A stretch of DNA of 51,783 nucleotides from Candidatus Kuenenia stuttgartensis. GTDB taxonomy: Bacteria; Planctomycetota; Phycisphaerae; Phycisphaerales; SM1A02. Shown in pieces: positions 32,764 through 39,783 of this stretch. Both the position numbers and the translations under genes were made by a program. The stretch covers positions 1 through 51,783 of the forward strand of contig CAMDMA010000024.1 of NCBI GenBank assembly GCA_945902075.1, written 5' to 3'. A model generated the notes under the pieces. That model worked only from the letters and a program-made list of their open reading frames with translations. It was not told the DNA's origin and did not search any database. Positions within the stretch are counted from its first letter, which is position 1, and every line of letters begins with the position of its first letter.

Positions 32764-34116
32764 GCCGTCGGCGTTTGACGAGCGCGCCCAATGGTCGATG
32801 CCATCGTCTTGTGCGCCGAGTCCGGCGCGCGACCATGCACTGGATGACGGCCGCGGAAAGAGCACCATCACAGCAAGTGTGCAGAGCACTGCACCTTGGA
32901 TCGATCGCTGAAACACATGGTCAAACTGCGCCGAAGCGAGCGTCCCAACGAGTGCCGCGACCGCCACGATCGCGAGTGGCTCTGCGTGCATCCGACGAAA
33001 CGCTCCGACCAACCCGACCGTGAACGCGGCGGCTAGGAGCCCAAGACCGACAATGCCCGATTCGTAGAGCACATCAAGTGGCGTGTTGTGCGCGTACTTC
33101 ACTTCGCGGGCGCGGCGGATACGCTCGCTCGACGGCGTGGGCGAGGGCATCGCATCGATGACGCCGTCGATATCGGCGCGCCACGCGTAGCGGCCGTGAC
33201 CGAACCAAAATCGATCCGGAACGGCGAGCGCCGTCACGCGCCAAAGTTCGAGGCGGCTCGACGAAAACGCACTCATCGCCTCATAGTCAGGAAGCACCAC
33301 AGTGGGCGCCGTCGCGCGATCGCCGACTCCGAATGCTTCTCGGAGACTCTTGTTCGCCGCACCGCCTGACAGGAAGCTCAGTGCAATCGTGCCGATTACC
33401 GCAAGCGGAATCAGCACCGCGACCGCGATCCGACCGCGAAACCGAAGTCGTTGGACGGCCAACGCCCCGAGTACCACGAGTCCGACCAACGCGCCAAAGA
33501 CCGGAGCACGTTGCGTCATGGTCGACTGCATCGCAAGGATGGCGGCACCACCGAGGACGCCCACGATTTGAAGCAGACGTTGTGATCCAAGGAGAGCGGA
33601 GAAACCAAAGACCACACCAACGGTGAGTGTCCAGGCCGATCCGTCCGCGATTTCGATCCGAAACTCCGGCTGCCCAGCCCAGTGGTAGAGCGCGCGTCCG
33701 AACGAAACAAGCGCGCCCAGTGCCGCGCCAACCGCAAGTCCCGCGAGTAGAAGCCGCCATCGCGGCAACACCGGGAGGAGAAGCAGCGGAATGAAAAACA
33801 TCCGCTTCGGAAGTAGTTCACTCCACTCGACGCGCGCCGGGTCGAGCGCGGTGATGACGGCGGTCAGGACGAGGTACAGAACCACCAACATGCCCGCCGG
33901 AGTCCACAACGCCGCGCGCCACACCCGCGCGGTCGCAGGTAGTCGGTAGACACAAATAAATGCGACCACACCAAACATGGCCGCTTCGACCGGACGAAAG
34001 AGCGAGAGCGATGCACACCACGCTGCGGCGCACCATGCGAGAAGCCGCGTACGCGTGAAGTCACCGCGCTCGTACTCCTCGAGTTCATCCGCCAGCGACC
34101 GGGCGGGAAGCAGCAT
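32740..34116 (-). CDS. O-antigen ligase family protein (WaaL/Wzy_C)
   Basis: 458 residues from ATG 34116; a TTG three codons upstream is an alternative. About eleven to twelve membrane helices are visible. A long periplasmic loop (about 285-350) holds 'FSSSRLELWRVTALAVPDRFWFGHGRYAW', split here for length, with the Arg motif of the family, and 'VKYAHNTPLDVLYESGIVGL' with the conserved His. Enzymes of this fold transfer undecaprenyl-linked glycans to lipid A, to other acceptors or polymerise them, in the periplasm. It sits 21 kb from the polysaccharide operon, with no glycan genes beside it. The C-terminal 40 residues are soluble and basic. Confidence 0.87.
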   Translation of the reverse strand: MLLPARSLADELEEYERGDFTRTRLLAWCAAAWCASLSLFRPVEAAMFGVVAFICVYRLPATARVWRAALWTPAGMLVVLYLVLTAVITALDPARVEWSELLPKRMFFIPLLLLPVLPRWRLLLAGLAVGAALGALVSFGRALYHWAGQPEFRIEIADGSAWTLTVGVVFGFSALLGSQRLLQIVGVLGGAAILAMQSTMTQRAPVFGALVGLVVLGALAVQRLRFRGRIAVAVLIPLAVIGTIALSFLSGGAANKSLREAFGVGDRATAPTVVLPDYEAMSAFSSSRLELWRVTALAVPDRFWFGHGRYAWRADIDGVIDAMPSPTPSSERIRRAREVKYAHNTPLDVLYESGIVGLGLLAAAFTVGLVGAFRRMHAEPLAIVAVAALVGTLASAQFDHVFQRSIQGAVLCTLAVMVLFPRPSSSAWSRAGLGAQDDGIDHWARSSNADGKKIRSRV

Positions 34117-34162
34117 GGAAAGCAATCGCAGGTCTCCAGAAAAAACTTGGTGAGTTCAAAGC

Positions 34163-34197
34163 GACAATGCGCGCGCGAAAATCGCGCGCGCATTGTC
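34163..34197 (-). terminator. Strong hairpin downstream of the W/N-rich repeat gene
   Basis: A perfect 16-bp inverted repeat (34163-34178 with 34182-34197, loop AAA) consists mainly of alternating CG. It lies between the minus-strand gene ending at 34230 and the next minus-strand gene starting at 34116. No T-run follows directly on the minus strand; the nearest is about 16 bases further, so this may be an RNA-stability or processing hairpin rather than an intrinsic terminator. Confidence 0.55.
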
Positions 34198-34229
34198 CAA
34201 ATTCGTGCGAACCGAGCGGCCGATGACGA

Positions 34230-36665
34230 TCAACGTCGTCCGCTGCCTCCATGAAATGCCGATGCCGCCGGACGCGAGACCGGTCCAGGTCGGTAGTTCT
34301 GCTGATAGGACGGGTGGAATCCGCTCACGCCGCTGCGCGGAGCGGTGCCCCAATTCTGATTGGCGTACGCGTTCGAAGACGGACGCGGCTGTGCGGCGTT
34401 GCCGCTATTCCAGACCGAACGGTTCGTTCCATAGTTGTAGCCAGAGTTGCGATAGAAGTTCGACGGCTGATCGACGGGCTGGCGATCCTGCGGCTCATTT
34501 CCGGCAGCACTTGCCGCGTTCCACTTTTGCCAGTTCGCTGGCTCCTTGTTCTGCGGTTCGTCACCGGCTGCACTCGCCGCGTTCCACTTCTGCCAGTTTG
34601 CTGGCTCCTTGTTCTGCGGTTCGTCACCGGCTGCATTCGCTGCGTTCCACTTCTGCCAGTCTGAACTTTCACCCCAGGGATTGCTCGCGGAGTAGCCCTG
34701 CTGTGCATTGGTGGCACGGTTGTTCGCGTAGAGACGGTGGTTGTGCTGCCACTCGTTGTTCCAGTTGGGATTCCAGTTGGGGTGCCAGTTGTTTGCCCAG
34801 CCGGACCAGCTATTCCAACGGTTCCAATTGTTCCATCCCCATCCCCAGCCACTTGACCAACCCGGGCACCAGCCCCAACCACCCCACCCGTTGTCAAGGT
34901 AGTAGGGTTGGATGCAAGGCTCCAGATAGTTGTAATCAGCGTTGTACGCGTAGGGCGCGTAGGTGCCGGTTTGGCCGTCATAGAGCGCATTCGCGCCGTA
35001 GGTTTCCGGCGCGGGCTGGTAGTTCGATGCGGTGGCCGGCGTTGCTTGGAGTGCTGAGTAGTCGTGACCCGTGCCATAAACCGGCGTGCCTTCGTTGAGA
35101 TAGGTACCGAGATAGCCCGCGCTGAAGCCGAAGGTCACACTCGTGAGTGCGCCCGTCTTTGGATCCTTCTCGCTGCCGTAGACCTCGACATAGGTCGCTG
35201 CGTAGACGGGGCAGGTCGCGGGAATCTGGTAGATCGCATCTGGAACAGTGTCTGTCACCGTCCACGGACCGTTGGTCGAACTTGCGACAAACCAGGCTCC
35301 AGAGTTACAGCAATAAAACTGATTGCCGATACCGAAGACCGGTTGCGACGCGTTGGTGGCGTATCCGATGTCGGCGGAGTTGGTTCCGGAGACAGGAACG
35401 AAGTTCGGGGCGCCGTTGTAGGAGACGTAGCAGGTCGCGTCGGGATGCACCGTGATTGTGCGAACCTCACGCGCGGCAACAACGGCGGCCTTCGCCTCGG
35501 TGGTGCCGGGAACCGACGCACGCGCAGCGACGAGGCGTCCGCGCACCGCGAGGTTCTGAAACGATGCAGGAACTTGTGCCGGACTTGCGTACTGCCACGG
35601 AGTTCCCGGTGCAGCATGGAACCACCTGCCCGACTGCAGCGTCCACCACTCGCTCGGCGAGTCGACCTTGAGGAGTACGCAGTTGGCGTTGGTGACTTCA
35701 CGCACACCCGGCGCGGCAGCAACGAGATTTGGCGTGCCTGCGATCGCGATGAGAACCGTGGGCTCGGTCGCGACGATGATTCGCGCGGGCACTTCACCAG
35801 TTGAAGTCGCGCTGCTGGGTTGCGCGCCGCCGGTGGCGTCGGGTGCGGACTTCGCTGTTCCAAGTGCAGCAACCGCGGAGGCTGGCGGAGCAGAGTCCGC
35901 GGCATAGGTACCGTTCAGTGTGAGAGAACTCATCCACGAACCGGTGCCACCCGCTCCTGCGCCAACCTGCACAAACCACTTGCCCTCAGGCGACTGAAGC
36001 ACGACGAACGCCGAGTTTTTCACCGACTTCCACCCATCGTTTCCCGCAGGGACGAGGATCGGAGCACCATCGATGGTGATGAGCGTCGCGGCAACGTTTG
36101 AGTCGACAAACTTCGGGGGCGTGAACGAGAGTCCCGGCGTACCCGCTGCGCGTGCATTCGCAATCGCCATGTCTTGGACGAGCGTCTGCCGATCAACCGT
36201 GAAAGCGAGTCCCTTGAGCGCTGTGTTGAGCGCTAATGCAACCGAGTCATCAGCGGTCGAACCGAACGTCACGTTCTGCACCGTCATGGTGTGGACCTCA
36301 AGTTCACCGGGCACATCCGCGGGAACCGCCTGCGCAGTCAAGTTGGCGATGCCGTTGAGTGCGGTGCCACCCGTGCTTGACCCCTGACTTGTTCGCGTGA
36401 TGGTGACCGCTGCGGACATCTGAAGCGTGATGCCATCAAGGCTCTCAAACTGCGGCTGGTAGACGGTGATCTGCTCGCCGCCCTGAGTTGTGACCTGCGG
36501 CCATTCGCTGGCAGGTGCTGCGGCGGCCGAGGCCGGCGGGGTGGAAGCCTGGGCAGAAACCAGCGTTCCAGACGGGCGAGCAGCGATCGCCGTAGCACTC
36601 AGGCCGGCGACGAGAATCGCGGGAAAGATACGGAGAAGGGTCTGAAAGCATTCGTGATTTGGCAT
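34230..36665 (-). CDS. Exported W/N-rich repeat protein, 'carbohydrate-binding family V/XII'-like
   Basis: 811 residues from ATG 36665, supported by a TACAAC box six bases upstream. A signal peptide (about 8-30, cut near 'AIAARP') is followed by three or four similar modules of about 80 residues built on 'W..L.sGrWF.a....WqyasP' ('WWTLQSGRWFHAAPGTPW', 'CNSGAWFVASSTNGPWTVT'). These modules occur in large exported proteins of proteobacteria and planctomycetes often labelled carbohydrate-binding V/XII. Then 'FGFSAGYLGTYLNEGTPVYGTG' leads to a Trp/Gly/Asn-rich zone ('WGGWGWCPGWSSGWGWGW') and three copies of a 21-residue repeat. The tail is Asn/Ser/Gly/Arg-rich. Probably a cell-surface protein; function unknown. 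Confidence 0.7.
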   Translation of the reverse strand: MPNHECFQTLLRIFPAILVAGLSATAIAARPSGTLVSAQASTPPASAAAAPASEWPQVTTQGGEQITVYQPQFESLDGITLQMSAAVTITRTSQGSSTGGTALNGIANLTAQAVPADVPGELEVHTMTVQNVTFGSTADDSVALALNTALKGLAFTVDRQTLVQDMAIANARAAGTPGLSFTPPKFVDSNVAATLITIDGAPILVPAGNDGWKSVKNSAFVVLQSPEGKWFVQVGAGAGGTGSWMSSLTLNGTYAADSAPPASAVAALGTAKSAPDATGGAQPSSATSTGEVPARIIVATEPTVLIAIAGTPNLVAAAPGVREVTNANCVLLKVDSPSEWWTLQSGRWFHAAPGTPWQYASPAQVPASFQNLAVRGRLVAARASVPGTTEAKAAVVAAREVRTITVHPDATCYVSYNGAPNFVPVSGTNSADIGYATNASQPVFGIGNQFYCCNSGAWFVASSTNGPWTVTDTVPDAIYQIPATCPVYAATYVEVYGSEKDPKTGALTSVTFGFSAGYLGTYLNEGTPVYGTGHDYSALQATPATASNYQPAPETYGANALYDGQTGTYAPYAYNADYNYLEPCIQPYYLDNGWGGWGWCPGWSSGWGWGWNNWNRWNSWSGWANNWHPNWNPNWNNEWQHNHRLYANNRATNAQQGYSASNPWGESSDWQKWNAANAAGDEPQNKEPANWQKWNAASAAGDEPQNKEPANWQKWNAASAAGNEPQDRQPVDQPSNFYRNSGYNYGTNRSVWNSGNAAQPRPSSNAYANQNWGTAPRSGVSGFHPSYQQNYRPGPVSRPAASAFHGGSGRR
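34486..34674 (-). repeat. Three in-frame 63-base repeats in the W/N-rich gene
   Basis: The period is exactly 63 bases (21 codons). Each unit encodes 'WQKWNAAsAAGdEPQnkeP' with small changes. The first and last units differ most, and the middle two share long identical DNA. Unit borders are approximate. Confidence 0.85.
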
Positions 36666-36671
36666 TTCGCT

Positions 36672-36677
36672 GTTGTA
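36672..36677 (-). promoter_or_regulatory. Putative -10 box (TACAAC), leaderless geometry
   Basis: On the minus strand TACAAC ends six bases before ATG 36665. It departs from the consensus at the final T. Confidence 0.4.
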
Positions 36678-36737
36678 CCCGGAACACTGCAATTCGGCCA
36701 CTCCTTGATGTGCCGCGAATCAGTGATCAACGCGCGG

Positions 36738-36743
36738 TACGCT
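36738..36743 (+). promoter_or_regulatory. Putative -10 box (TACGCT), leaderless geometry
   Basis: TACGCT ends six bases before GTG 36750 and is the main reason to prefer that start for the DHA2 transporter over ATG 36708. Confidence 0.55.
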
Positions 36744-36749
36744 GCGCGC

Positions 36750-38150
36750 GTGACCGATGCTGCACCGACTCCGCGCCGCTGGCTCGTCCTCCTTGCGATG
36801 ACGGGAAGCCTCTCGATGATCTTTCTCGACATCACCGTCACCGGCGTGGCGGGGCCTGCGATTGGAGAGGGGTTTGGCGTTGGCCTCGACGGCCCCAGCC
36901 GACTTGCCAATGCCTATCTCGTGGCACTCGCCGCGCTCATGGCGATTGGCGGACGCCTCGGCGACATCATCGGCAAGCGCACGGCGTTTCTCGCTGGAGT
37001 CGCGCTCTTCGCCGGAGCAAGCGCACTCTGCGGGCTCGCCAACTCATTTGAGTTGCTGCTCGTTGGTCGTGTGCTGCAAGGCGTTGGTGCTGCACTCATG
37101 CAACCCGCGTCGGCGTCGCTTGTCATCGAATCGTTTGCCCCCGGTGAACGTGGAAAGGCAATGGGGATTTACATGGGAATCTCCATGTCATTCTTCGCAC
37201 TCGGGCCCCTCATCGGTGGACTTGTCACCGAGCACTGGGGATGGCGTTGGGTCTTCTATATGAACCTGCCGATTGCAGCGATTGCGATCGCGCTCGCGAC
37301 CATCGCACGACCGCTTAATCTCAAGAGCACCAATCGTTCGATCGACATCCCCTCAGTCCTGCTGCTCGTGTTCGGACTTCCGCTCTCGGTGCTCGCGCTG
37401 CAAGATGGAAGCAAGCCCGCGGACGACGGGCAACTGCGCATCCTCTCACCGTGGTATTTTGGAAGCCTCAGTGTGGGCCTGGCACTCTGCACGGCCTTCG
37501 TCTTCCGACAGTTGCGAATCGCGCGCCCGCTCCTCGAACTCTCGCTGTTCCGCGATCGCGCACTGCTGGCAAATGCACTCCTGATCGCGATCATGCAGTT
37601 TGCGATGGCGGGGATTGTCGTGGAAGGCTCGATTTACGCGCAGGAGGTACTCGGATTCTCACCATCGCGCGCAGGCGCGAGCCTTATGCCGATGCTTGTT
37701 CCGGTGATCCTCCTCGCACAGGTCGCTGGCAGACGCTACGACCGTCTTGGTGTTCGACCACTCGCGCGAATCGGCACGGTGCTCGCGACGCTTGGGTTTG
37801 CTGTGTGGGGCGCGGGTTGCTTCGTTGAGCGCTACGCGGTCATCGCATCCGGCATGATGATCCTTGGCGGTGGCGTCGCGTTCATCATGTCACCGGCAAA
37901 CACCGATGCGCTCTCGCGGGCGCCCGCGGAAATGCGCGGCCAAGTGTCCGGTCTCATGCAGACATTCCGGCAAGCTGGCGGCGCACTCGGTGTCGCGTTT
38001 ACCGCATGCGTGGTTGACCTCTCGCGCGCCACGGGCCAGCCGCTGTCGGGCGCGATCGGCTTCGCGATGATTGGCGGCGCTTGTATCGCGGCGCTTGGCA
38101 TCGTCGTTGCGCATCGGATGCCCGCGACCAGCGGGCGCGCGGCGGTGTAG
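36750..38150 (+). CDS. MFS transporter, DHA2 (14-helix) drug:H+ antiporter family
   Basis: 466 residues from GTG 36750. Fourteen membrane helices fit the EmrB/QacA-type DHA2 family, which exports toxic compounds with protons. Motif D1-like 'FLDITVTGVAGPAI' lies in helix 1, motif A 'GGRLGDIIGKR' between helices 2 and 3, motif B 'GRVLQGVGAALMQP' in helix 4 and motif C 'GPLIGGLVTEHWGWRWVFY' in helix 5. All key Gly, Arg and Asp positions are kept. ATG 36708 would add 14 residues with no membrane or promoter support. The TAG stop doubles as the start of the -10-like box of the next gene. Substrate unknown. Confidence 0.9.
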   Translation: MTDAAPTPRRWLVLLAMTGSLSMIFLDITVTGVAGPAIGEGFGVGLDGPSRLANAYLVALAALMAIGGRLGDIIGKRTAFLAGVALFAGASALCGLANSFELLLVGRVLQGVGAALMQPASASLVIESFAPGERGKAMGIYMGISMSFFALGPLIGGLVTEHWGWRWVFYMNLPIAAIAIALATIARPLNLKSTNRSIDIPSVLLLVFGLPLSVLALQDGSKPADDGQLRILSPWYFGSLSVGLALCTAFVFRQLRIARPLLELSLFRDRALLANALLIAIMQFAMAGIVVEGSIYAQEVLGFSPSRAGASLMPMLVPVILLAQVAGRRYDRLGVRPLARIGTVLATLGFAVWGAGCFVERYAVIASGMMILGGGVAFIMSPANTDALSRAPAEMRGQVSGLMQTFRQAGGALGVAFTACVVDLSRATGQPLSGAIGFAMIGGACIAALGIVVAHRMPATSGRAAV

Positions 38151-38153
38151 CCT
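38148..38153 (+). promoter_or_regulatory. Putative -10 box (TAGCCT) overlapping a stop codon
   Basis: TAGCCT ends six bases before ATG 38160. Its first three bases are the stop codon of the DHA2 transporter gene. Confidence 0.5.
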
Positions 38154-38159
38154 CCGGGG

Positions 38160-38531
38160 ATGAACCCGAAAGTTGCGCTTGTCGTTGCGCCCATCCTCCT
38201 TGTCTTCTCGAACATCTTCATGACCTACGCCTGGTACGGGCATCTCAAAGACTTCAAGTCGAAGTCGCTGTGGATTGCCATCCTCGCGAGTTGGGCTGTG
38301 GCATTTTTCGAGTATTGCCTCCAAGTGCCCGCGAATCGCATCGGTTTCCAACAGGCAGGGATCTCACTTGCGCAACTGAAAGTCATGCAGGAAGTGATCA
38401 CGATGTGCGTGTTCGCTGCCTTTGCGGTCATTTACATGAAAGAGCGACTGACGATGAATTTCCTCTATGCAGGCCTTTGCCTCGTGGCAGCGGCGTTTTT
38501 CATGTTCCGCGATTTGAAGCCTGCGGCCTAG
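38160..38531 (+). CDS. DMT family protein, DUF486
   Basis: 123 residues, the usual size. Four membrane helices are visible (about 6-25, 36-55, 72-93, 97-117) with 'YAWYGHLK', 'ASWAVAFFEYCLQVPANRIG' and 'AVIYMKERLTMNFLYAGLC', all conserved in DUF486. These are small relatives of drug/metabolite transporters that probably work as dimers; no substrate is established. It lies nine bases after the DHA2 gene but has its own apparent promoter box. Confidence 0.93.
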   Translation: MNPKVALVVAPILLVFSNIFMTYAWYGHLKDFKSKSLWIAILASWAVAFFEYCLQVPANRIGFQQAGISLAQLKVMQEVITMCVFAAFAVIYMKERLTMNFLYAGLCLVAAAFFMFRDLKPAA

Positions 38532-38559
38532 TTCGCCCTGAGGATCGTTTCGAAGGATG

Positions 38560-38565
38560 TACATT
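38560..38565 (+). promoter_or_regulatory. Putative -10 box (TACATT), leaderless geometry
   Basis: TACATT ends six bases before ATG 38572, indicating that the in-frame ATG at 38557 (upstream of the box) is not the start. Confidence 0.55.
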
Positions 38566-38571
38566 TTGCGG

Positions 38572-39741
38572 ATGACCTCTTTGCATAAAGTGCCTCGACG
38601 ACGCGATCTCCGCGCACGGCGTGTTCTCGCCGAGCTTCCGCTCGCCGTCGGACTCGCGACAGGTGTCGCGGTCATCGCACAGTGGTCGCCGGGCGGCGAG
38701 GTCAAGTCTGCCGCGAATATCGCTTGGAGCCTTTGGCTCGTGGCGACCATCGTCGTCTGCGCGTTTCGCGCGATGGCTCATGCCGACACGCTCGCGGAGA
38801 TCTTCGGGGAGCCACTGGGAACGCTCATCCTCACGGTCTCAGCGATCACGATCGAAGTTGCGGCAGTCTGCGCCATCATGCTTGGAAGTGACGGCGACCC
38901 CACCGTCGCCCGCGACACGATGTTCTCCGTGCTCATGATCATTTTGAATCTGCTGATCGGTCTCTCCATGCTGCTCGGCGGATGGAAGCGTGGCGAGCAG
39001 GAGTTCAATCCGCAGAGCGCCTCGTCATACCTTCCTCTCATCGTCGCACTCGCGACGATTACGCTCGTGCTCCCGCGTTTTACCCAGAGTGCAGCGGGTG
39101 GATCAATGAGCGACCCGATGGAGCTTTTCGTCGGAGTCAGTTCGCTCGGCATCTATCTCGTCTTCCTCATCATGCAGACAACGAAGCACCGCGCCTTTTT
39201 TGCTCATCACGGGACAACTGAGCGTGCGGCAGCATTGTCGCGAAAGGCGCACGCAACTGGCAAAGTGCATGAACATGGCTCACCGTGGATCGCGGGACTG
39301 CTGCTTCTGATCGCGCTCGTCGCCGTCGTCATGATCGCGGAGGGCCTCGCGGGCCGCGTGCGCCATCTCCTCTCCGCGCTGTACATCCCGAGCGGTATCG
39401 GCGGTGTTTTGATCGCTGCGCTTGTTCTCGCGCCTGAGGCCTTCGCGGCACTCCGCGCCTCCGCACGCAACGATATGCAGCGCAGCATCAATATCCTCCT
39501 CGGCAGCGCGCTCGCCACGATTGGGTTGACTGTTCCGGCCATCATGGTGATTCGCTGGATAACCGGCTCGTCACCCGAACTCGGACTCGATGCCCCCTAC
39601 ATCGTCCTGCTCATTGCGACCTTCCTCGTCTCGTCGATCAACCTTCTCCGCGGTCGCGTCAACGCCATGCAGGGCGTGATCCATATTCTTCTCTTCCTCG
39701 CCTGGATCGTGACGATTCTCGATGAAGCCACCGTGCCGTGA
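38572..39741 (+). CDS. chaA: Calcium/sodium:proton antiporter ChaA
   Basis: 389 residues from ATG 38572. Ten to eleven membrane helices are arranged in two inverted halves, as in the Ca2+:cation antiporter superfamily. The first alpha-repeat shows 'FGEPLGTLILTVSAITIEVAA' (split after Ile-Thr), including the G-E-P-x-G-T and S-A-x-x-x-E positions that bind cation. The second has 'NDMQRSINILLGSALATIGLT', also interrupted by a helix turn, and 'VPAIMVI'. The protein exports Ca2+, Na+ or K+ in exchange for H+ across the inner membrane. The basic N-terminal tail 'HKVPRRRDLRARR' fits the positive-inside rule. Confidence 0.9.
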   Translation: MTSLHKVPRRRDLRARRVLAELPLAVGLATGVAVIAQWSPGGEVKSAANIAWSLWLVATIVVCAFRAMAHADTLAEIFGEPLGTLILTVSAITIEVAAVCAIMLGSDGDPTVARDTMFSVLMIILNLLIGLSMLLGGWKRGEQEFNPQSASSYLPLIVALATITLVLPRFTQSAAGGSMSDPMELFVGVSSLGIYLVFLIMQTTKHRAFFAHHGTTERAAALSRKAHATGKVHEHGSPWIAGLLLLIALVAVVMIAEGLAGRVRHLLSALYIPSGIGGVLIAALVLAPEAFAALRASARNDMQRSINILLGSALATIGLTVPAIMVIRWITGSSPELGLDAPYIVLLIATFLVSSINLLRGRVNAMQGVIHILLFLAWIVTILDEATVP

Positions 39742-39771
39742 CGGCGACTGCGCCTCGTCACTGCGGGCAAG

Positions 39772-39777
39772 TACACT
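39772..39777 (+). promoter_or_regulatory. Putative -10 box (TACACT), leaderless geometry
   Basis: TACACT ends six bases before ATG 39784. Confidence 0.55.
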
Positions 39778-39783
39778 TCGGGG

